A DNA stretch of 14,710 nucleotides from SBAX01 sp043806315. GTDB taxonomy: Bacteria; Planctomycetota; Phycisphaerae; UBA1845. The translations under genes were made by a program, and so were the position numbers. A model generated the notes under the pieces. That model was not told the DNA's origin. It saw only the letters and a list, made by a program, of their open reading frames with translations, and did no database searches. This document shows positions 6,089 to 12,572 of the stretch, in pieces (within the stretch, counting starts at the first letter, position 1; each line of letters starts with the position of its first letter). The stretch spans positions 1-14,710 of the forward strand of contig JAZDHF010000250.1 in NCBI GenBank assembly GCA_043806315.1, written 5' to 3'.

Positions 6089-7906
6089 GTGTTGGATCCT
6101 CAACGGATCGAGTACAACCGGTTCGGAACCCGCAGCGCGCTGACAACCTTGTTGGCGCGGCCTCGCCTGTGGCTCGTCGCAGCCGCGTGTGCGGCGTTGC
6201 TGACGGCCCCGTCGCTTTGGGGTGGACTTCGGGCCGACGATCTGTGGCATCGCTACCATCTGCTTGTTCTTCACCGCTCGCCGTTTTCGCTCTTTTTCTT
6301 CTTGACCGGCGACGTCGAGCGGAGCCGCGCCCTCATGGACTTGGGCACATTGCCGTGGTGGACGACGCCGGATCTGCGGCTGAGTTTCTTCCGCCCGATC
6401 ACGGGCCTTACCCACGGGCTCGATTACCTGCTGTGGCCTGATACGCCCGAACTGATGCACGCCCACAGCCTGCTCTGGTTCGTGATGGGCGTGATCGTGA
6501 CGGCGTGGGTCTATCGCCGGTTCCTGGAATACGCCTGGCCGGCGGGGTTGGCCGCGATCTTTTTCGCGCTCGACGACGCCCACGCCATGCCGGCCAGTTG
6601 GATCGCCAACCGCAACATCCTTCCGGCCTTTGTCTTCGGCATGTTGGCGCTGATCGCACACGATCGGTGGCGACGCGAAGGTTGGCGCGCCGGCGCCGTG
6701 GTCGGACCGTTGCTCCTCGCGGCCAGCCTGAGTTCGGGGGAGGCGGGGGCCGCAACCGCGGCCTACTTGCTGGCTCATCTGGTCTTTTTGGATATGCAAC
6801 CGTGGCGACGGCGCGTTCTCGCGTTCGTCCCTTACGCAGCCGTCCTCGTGACGTGGCAAGTTGTTCACGACGCACTGCGCTGTGGAGCGTGGGGTTCAGC
6901 CTTTTATACCGACCCGCGCAACGAACCGTTGCAGTTCGCAGCGGAGGTCCTGGAACGTGGTCCGATCCTTTTGCTCCGGCAGTGGGCAATCGCCCCGCCC
7001 GACTTCATGTCGTTCCTGTCGGGAGCGGGTAAGGATTACACGTTATGGACCGTCGCCGTCGGCTTCTTGCTCGTCACGTCCGCCTTTCTCGTTCCCGTGG
7101 TCCGACGCAACGCCGTGGCACGGTTTTGGACCGCCGGCATGTTGTTATCGCTTGTTCCGATCTGTGCAACCTTCCCGATGGACCGCCTGCTGATGTTCGT
7201 CGGGGTGGGCGCTTTCGGCCTGCTCGCCCAATTCGTACAGTTCGTTGTGGAAAAGCCTCACCCGCCGGCGACGCGACGGGCCTGGTGCCGCCCCGCCGTC
7301 GTTTTGTGCGCTTTGTGGTGTTTGATCCACCTGGCCATCTCGCCCATTTCGCTCGTGCTACGCATTCAAGGCACCATTCGTCATGCGTCCATGCTCGACA
7401 TTACGAACAAATTCGATCCGTCCATCGCTGAGAAGTCGCTGATCATCGTGAACTCGCCCAGCGCGTTCAGTGTGGCGTTCACGCAGGTCACTCGCGTGCT
7501 TTCCGGCGAGCCTTCACCGCGCCACGTGCGCGTTCTCGCTCCCAGTGGTGCAGCCGTTTCCCTGGCTCGGACGGACGAGCGAACGCTCGTGCTGCGACCG
7601 GACGGGGGCTATCTGTTTCGGCCATTTGATCAACTTTACCGGGGCGTTCAGCATCCCCTCGCGCTGCATGAGCGAGTCCAACTCACGGAGGTGACCGTGG
7701 AGATCACGGCGTTGACCGACGATGGGCGACCCGCCGAGGCCACGTTCCGATTCGAGGTTCCGCTGGAAGACCCCTCTCACTATTGGCTGCAATGGACGCA
7801 CGGCGCCTACCGACCTTTCACGCCGCCTGCCGTCGGCGAAACCGAACGACTTGACCTGGTGATGGACGTTATGACGCTGCTCGCGGAATCCCGGCCCGAA
7901 GAATGA
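6089..7906 (+). CDS. Large integral membrane protein, GT-C-like, function unknown
   Basis: This 605-residue product starts at a GTG three bases after the crotonase stop, with GAGG (6075-6078) inside the upstream gene, so it is probably translated from the same mRNA. Residues 28-45 form a first membrane helix followed by an acidic pair D50-D51. Then come F-F-R-P-I-T-G-L-T-H at 100-109 and a dozen or so hydrophobic stretches up to about residue 425. An asp pair in the first outer loop and an F-R-P motif recall GT-C transferases, in which such acids bind the lipid-phosphate sugar donor; I do not recognise a named family. The last 170 residues look soluble and beta-rich and might lie outside the membrane. 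No link to the crotonase is obvious apart from the tight spacing. Confidence 0.75.
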   Translation: MLDPQRIEYNRFGTRSALTTLLARPRLWLVAAACAALLTAPSLWGGLRADDLWHRYHLLVLHRSPFSLFFFLTGDVERSRALMDLGTLPWWTTPDLRLSFFRPITGLTHGLDYLLWPDTPELMHAHSLLWFVMGVIVTAWVYRRFLEYAWPAGLAAIFFALDDAHAMPASWIANRNILPAFVFGMLALIAHDRWRREGWRAGAVVGPLLLAASLSSGEAGAATAAYLLAHLVFLDMQPWRRRVLAFVPYAAVLVTWQVVHDALRCGAWGSAFYTDPRNEPLQFAAEVLERGPILLLRQWAIAPPDFMSFLSGAGKDYTLWTVAVGFLLVTSAFLVPVVRRNAVARFWTAGMLLSLVPICATFPMDRLLMFVGVGAFGLLAQFVQFVVEKPHPPATRRAWCRPAVVLCALWCLIHLAISPISLVLRIQGTIRHASMLDITNKFDPSIAEKSLIIVNSPSAFSVAFTQVTRVLSGEPSPRHVRVLAPSGAAVSLARTDERTLVLRPDGGYLFRPFDQLYRGVQHPLALHERVQLTEVTVEITALTDDGRPAEATFRFEVPLEDPSHYWLQWTHGAYRPFTPPAVGETERLDLVMDVMTLLAESRPEE

Positions 7907-7935
7907 GAGTGTCAACTCCGCGAACTCCATAACGG

Positions 7936-7963
7936 CATGACACTTGGGAAGGTGCGTGTCATG
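7936..7963. repeat. Perfect 8-bp inverted repeat after the membrane gene
   Basis: CATGACAC (7936-7943) and GTGTCATG (7956-7963) can pair around a 12-nt loop, 30 bp after the membrane-protein stop. The right arm is also the left end of the 155-bp repeat. It could act as a terminator-like hairpin, though no T-run follows, or be the junction of repeat elements. The second 155-bp copy lacks the outer arm. Confidence 0.5.
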
Positions 7964-8108
7964 TTTGTAGGTAAACAGGTGGCGAACAAGGCACACCAGG
8001 CAGCCCTTTCTCCGCGATTTTCTGCTGTGTCGTCGGATCAAGACCCTCCGACGAAAAACGCTGTTCCGGTCTTCCAAAGGCTGGTTGCCTACTATTCTGA
8101 CACACACC
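7954..8108. repeat. 155-bp repeat, left copy, with inverted ends
   Basis: This segment aligns without gaps to 8838-8992 in direct orientation; by hand I count about 30 differences in 155 positions (about 81% identity). Its ends are themselves inverted: GTGTCA near the left end matches TGACAC near the right, and GTAGGTAA about 11 bp in (9 bp in the right copy: GTTACCTAC) is mirrored. It carries no plausible ORF. It looks like a small MITE-like element or a repeat flank of the transposase module. Confidence 0.8.
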
Positions 8109-8129
8109 GAATGCGTTTTGCCCACCAGG

Positions 8130-8260
8130 CCAGGGTTGCCGCAACGCGGGCGCGACGAGCGCTCAACGCCAAAGGCGTTTCGCCCTCCAGCCCAGGGTTG
8201 CCGCAACGCGGCTACCCTGGGAAAATGGCTGACCAAGTACGACAACCCCAACGGGGTTGT
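8130..8260. repeat. Left palindrome cluster of the RAYT module
   Basis: Three hairpins with 3-nt loops precede the transposase gene. The first is AACGCC/GGCGTT (8165-8170 with 8174-8179). The second is a 31-nt imperfect hairpin with CCCAGGG/CCCTGGG outer arms (8191-8197 with 8215-8221) and a GCCGC/GCGGC inner stem. The third is ACAACCCC/GGGGTTGT (8242-8249 with 8253-8260). A 20-nt piece of the second is also present at 8130-8149, a partial duplication. REP-like triloop palindromes flanking the gene are the expected substrates of RAYT transposases. Confidence 0.8.
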
Positions 8261-8275
8261 GCCCAGGGGGGTTCT

Positions 8276-8731
8276 ATGCCGCAATCGCTTTCCGCCGTGT
8301 ACATCCATCTCGTTTTCTCCACGAAAGAGCGTCGTGCGTTCCTTCGCGACAAAAGCGTGCGCGACGCGCTCCACGCCTACCTGGGCGGCATCACCAGACA
8401 ACTCGAATGCCCTCCGATCCGGATCGGCGGCGTAGAGGACCATGTACATGTACTCGCGCGCTTCGGACGCACGATCACGCAAGCCGAATGGGTGAAGGAA
8501 CTCAAGCGCGTTTCCAACCTCTGGCTCAAGGACCAGGGGCGGGAGTGGGCCGGTTTTCAGTGGCAGGGAGGGTACGCGGGTCTCTCGGTGAGTCAGTCCA
8601 ATCTGGACCAGGTCACAGAATACATTGCAAGACAGGATGAGCATCATCGCAAGCAGACATTTCAGGATGAACTCCGGGCGCTGCTTCGCAAGCACAATAT
8701 CGAGTTTGATGAGCGATACGTGTGGGATTGA
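8276..8731 (+). CDS. REP-associated tyrosine transposase (RAYT, IS200-like Y1 family)
   Basis: The 151-residue protein begins MPQSLSAVYIHLVFSTKERR, the usual start of Y1 transposases of the IS200/REP-associated group. It contains the HUH metal-binding motif E-D-H-V-H-V-L-A (58-65) and a single tyrosine in V-T-E-Y-I-A-R-Q (residues 120-127), placed to be the nucleophile that nicks single-stranded DNA, followed by E-H-H-R and a C-terminal D-E-R-Y-V-W-D. All catalytic residues are present, so it appears intact. ATG 8276 is chosen because the family sequence starts there; an upstream in-frame extension would run through the palindromes. The only SD-like stretch is AGGGGGG just before. These single-copy transposases are known to act on REP palindromes, and palindromes lie on both sides in mirror order. 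Confidence 0.9.
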   Translation: MPQSLSAVYIHLVFSTKERRAFLRDKSVRDALHAYLGGITRQLECPPIRIGGVEDHVHVLARFGRTITQAEWVKELKRVSNLWLKDQGREWAGFQWQGGYAGLSVSQSNLDQVTEYIARQDEHHRKQTFQDELRALLRKHNIEFDERYVWD

Positions 8732-8735
8732 GCCA

Positions 8736-8830
8736 CAACCCCGTTGGGGTTGATGGGGTCTATCGCCTGCCGACCCAGGGTAGCGCCTTTGGCGCAACCC
8801 TGGGCTGGAGGGCGTGGCCCCGTTGGGGCC
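8736..8830. repeat. Right palindrome cluster of the RAYT module
   Basis: This cluster mirrors the left one: CAACCCC/GGGGTTG (8736-8742 with 8746-8752), then the 31-nt hairpin CCCAGGG/CCCTGGG (8774-8780 with 8798-8804, inner stem GCGCC/GGCGC), then GGCCCC/GGGGCC (8816-8821 with 8825-8830). Loops are again 3 nt. The spacer between the middle and outer hairpins (CTGGAGGGCG) is the reverse complement of the left spacer. Positions 8774-8815 are largely inverted-complementary to 8180-8221, except in the inner stem, where changes are compensated so pairing is kept. Confidence 0.8.
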
Positions 8831-8837
8831 GAAGGGC

Positions 8838-8992
8838 GCGTGTCATGCTCGTAGGTAAACGGGTGCCGAACAAGGCACATCAGTCAGCTTTTTCGCTGCG
8901 GTTCTCTGCTGTGTCACTGGGTCGGGAGCCTCGGGCAAAGGACGCCGTTCCGGTCTTCCAAAGCATGGTTACCTACTTGTCTGACACACACC
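8838..8992. repeat. 155-bp repeat, right copy
   Basis: This is the direct-orientation partner of 7954-8108 with identical length. The first and last 10-13 bp, the segment GAACAAGGCACA and the segment TTCCGGTCTTCCAAAG are the best conserved parts. Its ends form imperfect inverted repeats: GTGTCA, five bases, GTAGGTAA at the left, and the mirror image GTTACCTAC with TGACAC at the right. It ends 8 bp before a TAA and about 110 bp before the transketolase start. Confidence 0.8.
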
Positions 8993-9020
8993 CCGCGGAG
9001 TAAAGAGCACGATGGCGTGC

Positions 9021-9049
9021 TTGTCCGGTCGCCGTTCTTCCGCTAACGT
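9021..9049 (+). promoter_or_regulatory. Candidate promoter for the transketolase gene
   Basis: TTGTCC (9021-9026) and TAACGT (9044-9049) are separated by 17 nt in the 113-bp gap before the transketolase ATG. The -35 matches four of six consensus bases and the -10 only three, so support is weak. A GAGG at 9085-9088 is 17 nt from the start codon, too far for a typical Shine-Dalgarno. Confidence 0.25.
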
Positions 9050-9105
9050 GCTTTTGGACCCTCCAAGAAGTCGAAACCGGAACCGAGGATGGTTGGTGTG
9101 CTCCG

Positions 9106-11064
9106 ATGATGAAACCAGTCGCACTCTCTGAAATTGCGGCCGCGCATGCCAAGGCGGTTGAGATCGGTAAGCTCATCGTCCGCATGACGACGGCGGCGGG
9201 TTCTGGGCATCCATCCAGCGCCCTCGCCCTGAGCCACATCATCGTCGAGCTGATGTATCGGCAGATGCACTACGACCCCGCCGACCCGTGGAATCCGGGC
9301 AGCGATCGTCTGGTGCTCTCGATCGGGCACGCCGTGCCCATCGTGTACGCGGCCTACGCCGATCTCGGCGGCGCGGTCGGCGGGGCCAACGGACAACGTC
9401 GGCTCCTGCGTGTGGACGATCTGTCCGGGCTTCGAGAACTCCACAGCGTTTTGGACGGTCATCCCAACCCGGCCGAGGGGTTCCCCTTCTTCGACGCGGC
9501 CACCGGGTCGTTGGGTCAAGGGCTGTCGGTCGGGGCGGGTCTCGCTCTGGCCGCGAGGCTCGACGGCATCGCCAAGCGCATCTTCGTGATCATCGGCGAC
9601 GGCGAGTCGCGCGAGGGTCAAGTGTGGGAGGCGATGGACTTCATCGTCGATCACCGGCTCATCAACGTCTGCGCGATCTTCAGTTGCAACGGTGAGGGCC
9701 AGGCGGGCAAGGTGTCGGGCCAACAGTCCGCGGACGCGATCGCGGCGAAGGCTGCGGCCTTTAACTGGGACGTGATTCGGGTGGACGGTCATGATCCCGC
9801 CCGGTTGTCGGCGGCCTTTGGACGTCTGCCGAGCGCGACCCGCCCCATCGCCATCGTCGCCAGGACGGTCAAGGGATGGGGCGTGGACTCCATGCGAACG
9901 AGCAACTTCCACGGCAAGCCGATGCCGGCCGCGGACCTCGAAAAAGCGTGTGCGGAACTGGACGCGACCGGCCGGCGGTTGGGCGCCGCTTGCAACGGCG
10001 TCGGGACTCCTCCACCTCCGGCGCGCGTCGCGGTGCGACAAACGGGCGGTCGAATTGCGATCGCCTCCTTCGAGGAGGCGTGCGAACGCGCTGGAATGGG
10101 AGCGGGGTTGAAAGCGAAGAAGCTGGCCACGCGGGCGGCCTATGGAGTCGCCCTGGTCGCCCTCGGCGACGCCGACCCGCGGATCGTCGCCCTCGACGGC
10201 GACGTGAGCAACTCCACATACGCCGATCGTTTCGCACAAAAGCATCCCGACCGGTTCTTCGAGTGCAAGATCGCCGAGCAGAACATGATCAGCGCCGCCG
10301 CCGGCCTTGCGGCCGGGGGCAAGATTCCCTTCGCCGGCAGCTTTGCCAAGTTCATCGCCCGCGCGGTCGATCAGATCGACATGGCCGCGATCTCACGAGC
10401 GAATATCAAGATCGTCGGCTCGCACGCCGGGGTCTCGCTGGGAGCGGACGGACCGTCACAGATGGCCCTCTCCGATGTCGCCTACTTCCGAAGCCTGACC
10501 CGAGCGGACGCAGGACACGGACAGATCGCCTGCCGCGTTTTCCACCCCTGCGACGCGATCAGCGCCTATCGTTGCACGGAGTTGATGGCCAACCTCAAGG
10601 GCCTGTGCTACATGCGGACGCACCGACCCGAGGCCGGCTTCGTATATCCTCTGACGGAACGGTTTGAGGTCGGCGGATGCAGGCAATTGCGTCGCGGGGA
10701 GCATCTGACGCTCGTCAGTTGCGGCTTCATGCTCCATAGCGTTCTTGAGGCCGCCCAGCAATTGGCCGACCAGGGGGTGCGCTGCAACGTGTTCGATGCG
10801 TACACCCTCCCGCTGGACGCGACGCCGATCCTCGCCGCTGCGCGATCGGCGGGCGGGTCGATCCTGACCATCGAGGATGACTACCTCGGCGGGGTCCAGG
10901 CGGAACTGGCCGAGGCCGCGGCGACCGCCGGCGGCGTGCGAGTGGTGGGGCTGACGGCGTCGCGGATACCCAAGTCGGCGAAGACCGCCGAGGAGGTTTT
11001 TGACTATGTGGGGGTCGGGCTGAGGCAGATCATGGAGCGGGCAACTGCACTCGCGGCACGGTAA
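9106..11064 (+). CDS. tkt: Transketolase
   Basis: This enzyme transfers two-carbon ketol units between sugar phosphates in the pentose phosphate pathway, using thiamine diphosphate. It is a single 652-residue chain with both halves. The N-terminal half has A-G-S-G-H-P (31-36), H75, D-G-H-P (117-120), the cofactor motif G-D-G-E (164-167) with its metal-binding N195, and H-G-K-P (269-272). The pyrimidine domain (about 338-505) has the catalytic glutamate in I-A-E-Q-N-M (E391), and a C-terminal domain follows. Short linkers and the D-G-H-P, G-D-G-E and H-G-K-P segments resemble animal-type transketolases more than the E. coli type. One oddity is S-I-G-H at 72-75, where S-K-G-H is usual. Start ATG 9106; an ATG follows directly at 9109. 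The next gene starts 15 bp after the stop, implying an operon. Confidence 0.92.
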   Translation: MMKPVALSEIAAAHAKAVEIGKLIVRMTTAAGSGHPSSALALSHIIVELMYRQMHYDPADPWNPGSDRLVLSIGHAVPIVYAAYADLGGAVGGANGQRRLLRVDDLSGLRELHSVLDGHPNPAEGFPFFDAATGSLGQGLSVGAGLALAARLDGIAKRIFVIIGDGESREGQVWEAMDFIVDHRLINVCAIFSCNGEGQAGKVSGQQSADAIAAKAAAFNWDVIRVDGHDPARLSAAFGRLPSATRPIAIVARTVKGWGVDSMRTSNFHGKPMPAADLEKACAELDATGRRLGAACNGVGTPPPPARVAVRQTGGRIAIASFEEACERAGMGAGLKAKKLATRAAYGVALVALGDADPRIVALDGDVSNSTYADRFAQKHPDRFFECKIAEQNMISAAAGLAAGGKIPFAGSFAKFIARAVDQIDMAAISRANIKIVGSHAGVSLGADGPSQMALSDVAYFRSLTRADAGHGQIACRVFHPCDAISAYRCTELMANLKGLCYMRTHRPEAGFVYPLTERFEVGGCRQLRRGEHLTLVSCGFMLHSVLEAAQQLADQGVRCNVFDAYTLPLDATPILAAARSAGGSILTIEDDYLGGVQAELAEAAATAGGVRVVGLTASRIPKSAKTAEEVFDYVGVGLRQIMERATALAAR

Positions 11065-11079
11065 CCGGGAGGCGTTTTC

Positions 11080-11703
11080 ATGCGAACCCTTAGGTACGTT
11101 CTGACGGTCGTCGCCATGGCCCTTCCCGCACTCGGCCAGAACGAGCCCGATACGGCGCCGAGCAAGAACTCGCCGGGCCGAGCGGAAAAACCCGTCGAGT
11201 TCGCTAGTCCGGAGCTTGCCCGGCTGGACGTCTTCATCGGTCCCTGGAGCGTCACGGAGAGCCATTTCAATCCCCGCGGCGAGCTGATCGCCACCGTCAA
11301 GGGAACCGAGGACATCACCTGGATTCTCGACCACCGAGCCATCCGTCGCGTGTACAGCACGGCGACGGACACGGCGGTGTACAAGGCCAACGGGACGCTC
11401 ACGTGGAACGACGCGGAAAAGAAATACCACGGCGTCTGGTTCGACAACGTCTCCACCGCCGGGCCGACCACGACCATGGGCACTTGGGACGATGAGACGC
11501 ACACGATGCTCTTTTACGTGGAATCGTCCGGACGGGAAGGCTCCACCGTGCGTTACCGAGTCGTCGAAAAGTTCAGGGACCCGCAAACCCGCATGGCCAC
11601 AACCTACTTGATCGACGGGAGCAACTTGGTGAAGCGTATGGAGGTCGAATACCAGCGCGCCACGCCTTGCCCCGCTAAAGCGTTCACGATTCTCGGAGGC
11701 TGA
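11080..11703 (+). CDS. Secreted DUF1579 family protein
   Basis: The 207-residue product has an N-terminal signal peptide: two arginines, a hydrophobic run to about residue 17 and A-L-G before a likely cleavage near residue 19. The mature part contains the DUF1579 pattern: L-D-V-F-I-G-P-W-S-V, then T-E-D-I-T-W-I-L-D-H-R, T-L-T-W-N-D and G-V-W-F-D-N, then G-T-W-D-D-E. It is predicted to be a beta-rich lipocalin-like fold outside the cytoplasm. The function of the family is not known. A strong GGGAGG lies at 11067-11072, 7 nt before the ATG. It is 15 bp after the transketolase stop, so it is probably co-transcribed, though no functional link with sugar-phosphate metabolism is evident. Confidence 0.8.
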   Translation: MRTLRYVLTVVAMALPALGQNEPDTAPSKNSPGRAEKPVEFASPELARLDVFIGPWSVTESHFNPRGELIATVKGTEDITWILDHRAIRRVYSTATDTAVYKANGTLTWNDAEKKYHGVWFDNVSTAGPTTTMGTWDDETHTMLFYVESSGREGSTVRYRVVEKFRDPQTRMATTYLIDGSNLVKRMEVEYQRATPCPAKAFTILGG

Positions 11704-11717
11704 ATGAACGCCCGGGC

Positions 11718-11742
11718 GCCGCCGGCCTTTGCCGTCGGCGGC
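11718..11742 (+). terminator. Possible hairpin terminator after the DUF1579 gene
   Basis: GCCGCCG (11718-11724) and CGGCGGC (11736-11742) form a 7-bp stem, extendable by a G-U and a C-G pair, starting 15 nt after the stop codon. There is no T-run after it, so an intrinsic terminator is only possible. The location between two transcription units supports it. Confidence 0.3.
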
Positions 11743-11815
11743 CGAAGCACGCACTCGGCGAGGCCGGCGCACTTATGGGACCGCCGGAAGGCGACGTGTT
11801 CGCCGGGACACATTC

Positions 11816-11853
11816 TTGACATGCCTGCAATGTAGGCGTATACTGTAGGCATG
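11816..11853 (+). promoter_or_regulatory. Promoter and overlapping operator of the vapBC-type pair
   Basis: TTGACA (11816-11821), exactly 17 nt, then TATACT (11839-11844) is a near-perfect sigma70 promoter. The ATG is 6 nt after the -10, so transcription should begin at or next to the start codon and the mRNA should be leaderless. An imperfect inverted repeat, CATGCCTGCA at 11820-11829 against TGTAGGCATG at 11844-11853 (9 of 10 pairs), spans from the -35 to the start codon. A further TGTAGGC lies at 11831-11837. These are likely binding sites for the ribbon-helix-helix antitoxin, which normally represses its own operon. Confidence 0.7.
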
Positions 11854-12111
11854 AAGGCGCGAGGACCAAAGCAATACACCATCCGCGGCGTGCCGGAGGC
11901 ATTGGACCGTGTCTTGCGCGAAAGGGCGCGGAAAACGGGGAAGAGCCTGAACGAGGCCGCCCTCGATGCGCTGCGCCGCGGCGCCGGCGTGGAAACACAA
12001 CCCAAGGTCTACACGGACCTGGACCACCTGATTGGCAAGTGGGAGGACGACCCACAGTTCGAGCGCGCCATCGCCGACCAGGACGTCGTCGACGAGGAGC
12101 TATGGCGCTAG
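11851..12111 (+). CDS. Ribbon-helix-helix antitoxin, VapB/FitA-like
   Basis: The protein has 86 residues. Residues about 7-45 fit a ribbon-helix-helix DNA-binding domain: a basic strand K-Q-Y-T-I-R-G-V-P, then helix L-D-R-V-L-R-E-R-A-R and the turn K-T-G-K-S-L-N-E-A-A. The acidic C-terminus, W-E-D-D-P-Q-F-E to V-D-E-E-L-W-R, matches the toxin-binding tail of VapB-type antitoxins, which lies in the toxin active-site groove. It overlaps the PIN gene by 10 nt. No ribosome binding site is possible if the mRNA starts at the ATG, so translation would be leaderless. Its expected function is to neutralise the toxin and repress the shared promoter. Confidence 0.85.
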   Translation: MKARGPKQYTIRGVPEALDRVLRERARKTGKSLNEAALDALRRGAGVETQPKVYTDLDHLIGKWEDDPQFERAIADQDVVDEELWR

Positions 12112-12491
12112 GAATCGCCGTCGACGCCAACCGTTATTCCGACTTCTGCCACGGCGATGAGCTATCCGTCCGGGTCATCCGAACTGCGGACCGCGTCGTT
12201 CTTCCCTTCATTGTCTTGGCCGAGCTGCGCGCGGGGTTTCGCCGCGGGGCACGTTCGAAACGCAACGAGCGCCTGTTGACCGACTTCCTGCAATCCCCGC
12301 GCGTCGAAGTCGTCTACGCGGATGAAGCGACGACCCATTTCTACGCCATCCTCTTCGCCGAGCTTCGGCGCGTCGGCACGCCGATTCCCACGAATGATCT
12401 TTGGATCGCGGCCTTGGTGCTCCAACACGATCTCGTCCTTTTTTCGCGCGATCGCCACTTTGACCAGGTGCCGAGAATCCCCCGAGTGTGA
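12102..12491 (+). CDS. PIN-domain toxin ribonuclease, VapC-like
   Basis: This is a 129-residue single PIN domain, the usual VapC length. The four acidic metal-binding positions are present: D8 in A-V-D-A-N-R-Y-S-D, E41 in V-L-A-E-L-R-A-G, D99 in T-N-D-L-W-I-A-A and D117 in S-R-D-R-H-F. VapC toxins cut specific structured RNAs, often tRNA or 23S rRNA, when the antitoxin is degraded; the target here cannot be read from sequence. The ATG at 12102 lies inside the last codons of the antitoxin gene in another frame, next to GAGGAG (12094-12099), so the pair is translationally coupled. It ends 81 bp before the stop of the convergent thermonuclease gene. Confidence 0.88.
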   Translation: MALGIAVDANRYSDFCHGDELSVRVIRTADRVVLPFIVLAELRAGFRRGARSKRNERLLTDFLQSPRVEVVYADEATTHFYAILFAELRRVGTPIPTNDLWIAALVLQHDLVLFSRDRHFDQVPRIPRV

Positions 12492-12572
12492 CCCGTCTAC
12501 CCGCCCGGCGGCGCGCTCAGACCTCGCGCAGAGGGGAACTCGGGTGCCGGGGCGCATCGCATTCGCGGCGCT

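Noticed and set aside
5579..6868. 429-codon minus-strand ORF opposite the crotonase and membrane genes
   Set aside because: Its translation is rich in Arg, Gln, His and Pro with no domain, and it runs antisense across two well-supported genes; it is a GC-rich shadow frame.
7937..8275. N-terminal extension of the RAYT protein in the same frame
   Set aside because: It translates the 155-bp repeat and the hairpins and has no family similarity; the family start is the ATG at 8276.
7514..8797. 427-codon minus-strand ORF spanning the repeats and RAYT
   Set aside because: It reads through both palindrome clusters and the antisense of the RAYT; its internal repetition comes from the DNA repeats.
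8130..8830. Possible CRISPR array, because of several similar palindromes
   Set aside because: The palindromes differ from one another, lack uniform spacers and surround a transposase gene; they are REP-like.
9043..10245. 400-codon minus-strand ORF opposite transketolase
   Set aside because: It is low-complexity Arg/Gly/His-rich and antisense to unmistakable transketolase motifs.
10456..11772. 438-codon minus-strand ORF opposite transketolase and DUF1579
   Set aside because: It has no recognisable domain and overlaps two supported genes in antisense.
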